Assembly: GCF_902833085.1 (NCBI RefSeq)
Contig: NZ_CADFEB010000015.1
Span: 25,867-89,866 of the forward strand
Length of the DNA stretch: 64,000 bases
Direction of reading: 5' to 3'
Source: Burkholderia ubonensis
GTDB lineage: Bacteria > Pseudomonadota > Gammaproteobacteria > Burkholderiales > Burkholderiaceae
Under the pieces are notes generated by a model. It ran no database searches. It worked only from the letters and a program-made list of their open reading frames with translations, and had not been told where the DNA came from. The position numbers were made by a program, and so were the translations under genes. Of the stretch, positions 63,245 through 64,000 are shown piece after piece. Each line of letters opens with the position of its first letter. Within the stretch, counting starts at the first letter, position 1.

Positions 63245-64000
63245 TCACCTGACGCTGGTGACCATCGCGCTGCGGACACAGCTCGCTGCCTGCCGCTCAT
63301 ACGTCAGTTCCTTGTTCTGCGGCTTCAGCGCATAGCCGATCGTGCATTGCTTGTCGCCCCACTGCACGTCGATGCTGCCCTTGTCCTCGATGCCGAACAC
63401 CAGCAGGCGCGACTGGTTGTCCACCATGCCGAGCAGCTTGCCCTTCGCGTCGTACGCCTGCGCGCCGAACGGCACCTTGCCGCCGTCGTCCTGGCTCAGC
63501 TCGAACTGCACGCGCCGCCCTGACTCCGCTTCGAAGCGGGTCTTCACGATGGCCCCGCGCGTCGGCACCACCATCTTCGCGTTGTCGGTAATCTCCGTAT
63601 GCGTGCCGATGCTCGACGGGTCGATGTTCAGCCAGTTCTGACGATACGGCTGCAGATACGGCACGACCGCATAGCCGCGCCGGTCGGTGCGCACCGTCGG
63701 CGATCCGCCGAACGTCACGTCGCGCACCTTCGGCACCTCGACCACCGCGAACGTCTCGCCGACCGGCTGGCCGAGCGTGATGCCGCCGCCGTGCACGACG
63801 ACGGAGCCCGATGCGCCCGCGTCGAAGTGCCGGCCCGAACGATCCTGCGTGAAGTTGCCGGTCAGCTTCGCCTTCGCCGTATCCCAGCCCGCGCTGACGC
63901 CGCCCGAGCCGCCGCCGTCGCGGCTGTAGCCCGCCTGCACGCCGTAGTTGACGGTGTTGCTGTCGTTCAGGTAACCCGACACGCCGGTCTGCACGTTGAA
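63245..64000 (-). CDS. fimbrial outer-membrane usher, C-terminal part (continues beyond window)
   Basis: The frame runs off the window end. The visible 251 residues contain barrel strands (VNYGVQAGYSRDGGGSGGVS, ASGSVVVHGGGITLGQPVGE), then FAVVEVPKVRDVTFGGSPTV, the plug-end motif GYAVVPYLQPYRQNWLNIDP and the C-terminal domain with QAYDAKGKLLGMVDNQ, LLVFGIEDKGSIDVQWGDKQ and a stop after MVTSVR. This is the FimD/PapC C-terminus, which binds chaperone-subunit complexes during pilus assembly. Chaperone and main pilin genes would be expected just beyond the window. The tail of this gene is repeated three times downstream. Confidence 0.92.
   Translation of the reverse strand, partial: FNVQTGVSGYLNDSNTVNYGVQAGYSRDGGGSGGVSAGWDTAKAKLTGNFTQDRSGRHFDAGASGSVVVHGGGITLGQPVGETFAVVEVPKVRDVTFGGSPTVRTDRRGYAVVPYLQPYRQNWLNIDPSSIGTHTEITDNAKMVVPTRGAIVKTRFEAESGRRVQFELSQDDGGKVPFGAQAYDAKGKLLGMVDNQSRLLVFGIEDKGSIDVQWGDKQCTIGYALKPQNKELTYERQAASCVRSAMVTSVR

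Overview
The window is high-GC DNA with dense short-spaced genes, many LysR/AraC/MerR/Lrp-type regulators, a chromosomal Mqo, DASS/AAHS transporters and an evolved VgrG. Together these look like an accessory-rich replicon of a Burkholderia-type betaproteobacterium. This is inferred from gene content and protein style, not from a database search. No rRNA, tRNA, CRISPR array or intact insertion sequence was seen.

Layout. 1-13 kb: mostly housekeeping and stress genes, often with a divergent or adjacent regulator. They include an old-yellow-enzyme/MerR pair with a classic 19-bp-spacer MerR promoter, GlxA- and AraC-type regulators, an Fsr-like exporter, an NmrA-like protein, a desaturase, a PhnD-like protein, dbpA with a zinc-ribbon gene, and mqo. 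13.6-19.4 kb: a type VI secretion island. It has a VgrG whose C-terminal extension carries an HExxH zinc-peptidase motif, an exported immunity-like protein whose gene overlaps the toxin end, and a second copy of the immunity gene carrying an orphan toxin tail. 19.7-34 kb: amino-acid and polyamine metabolism and transport (Lrp, acetylpolyamine amidohydrolase, ornithine cyclodeaminase, ABC binding protein, MocR regulator, PLP decarboxylase, AzlCD, LysE) plus a HigBA-type toxin-antitoxin pair.

34-45.8 kb: a catabolic cluster. It holds an XRE regulator, porin, AAHS permease, PyrK-like and PyrDB-like flavoproteins, an M20 carbamoylase-type hydrolase, a Rieske oxygenase, a DASS permease and a phthalate-dioxygenase-type reductase. 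A 16-bp palindrome (GTCTA-N6-TAGAC) recurs before its transcription units. I infer uptake and breakdown of an orotate/pyrimidine-like or aromatic N-heterocyclic acid; the substrate is unknown.

46-59.6 kb: signalling. A BetR-type response regulator, a molybdopterin-fold periplasmic protein and a hybrid kinase form one operon. A Roc/Bvg/Evg-like set follows (hybrid kinase, small ORF, NarL-type regulator, second hybrid kinase with Hpt). It sits tail to tail with a chaperone-usher fimbrial locus at 59.7-64 kb, where the usher gene is followed by repeated modules of usher tail plus adhesin. The array resembles a store of displaced adhesin cassettes. It and the VgrG toxin/immunity duplication are the two most unusual structures in the window.
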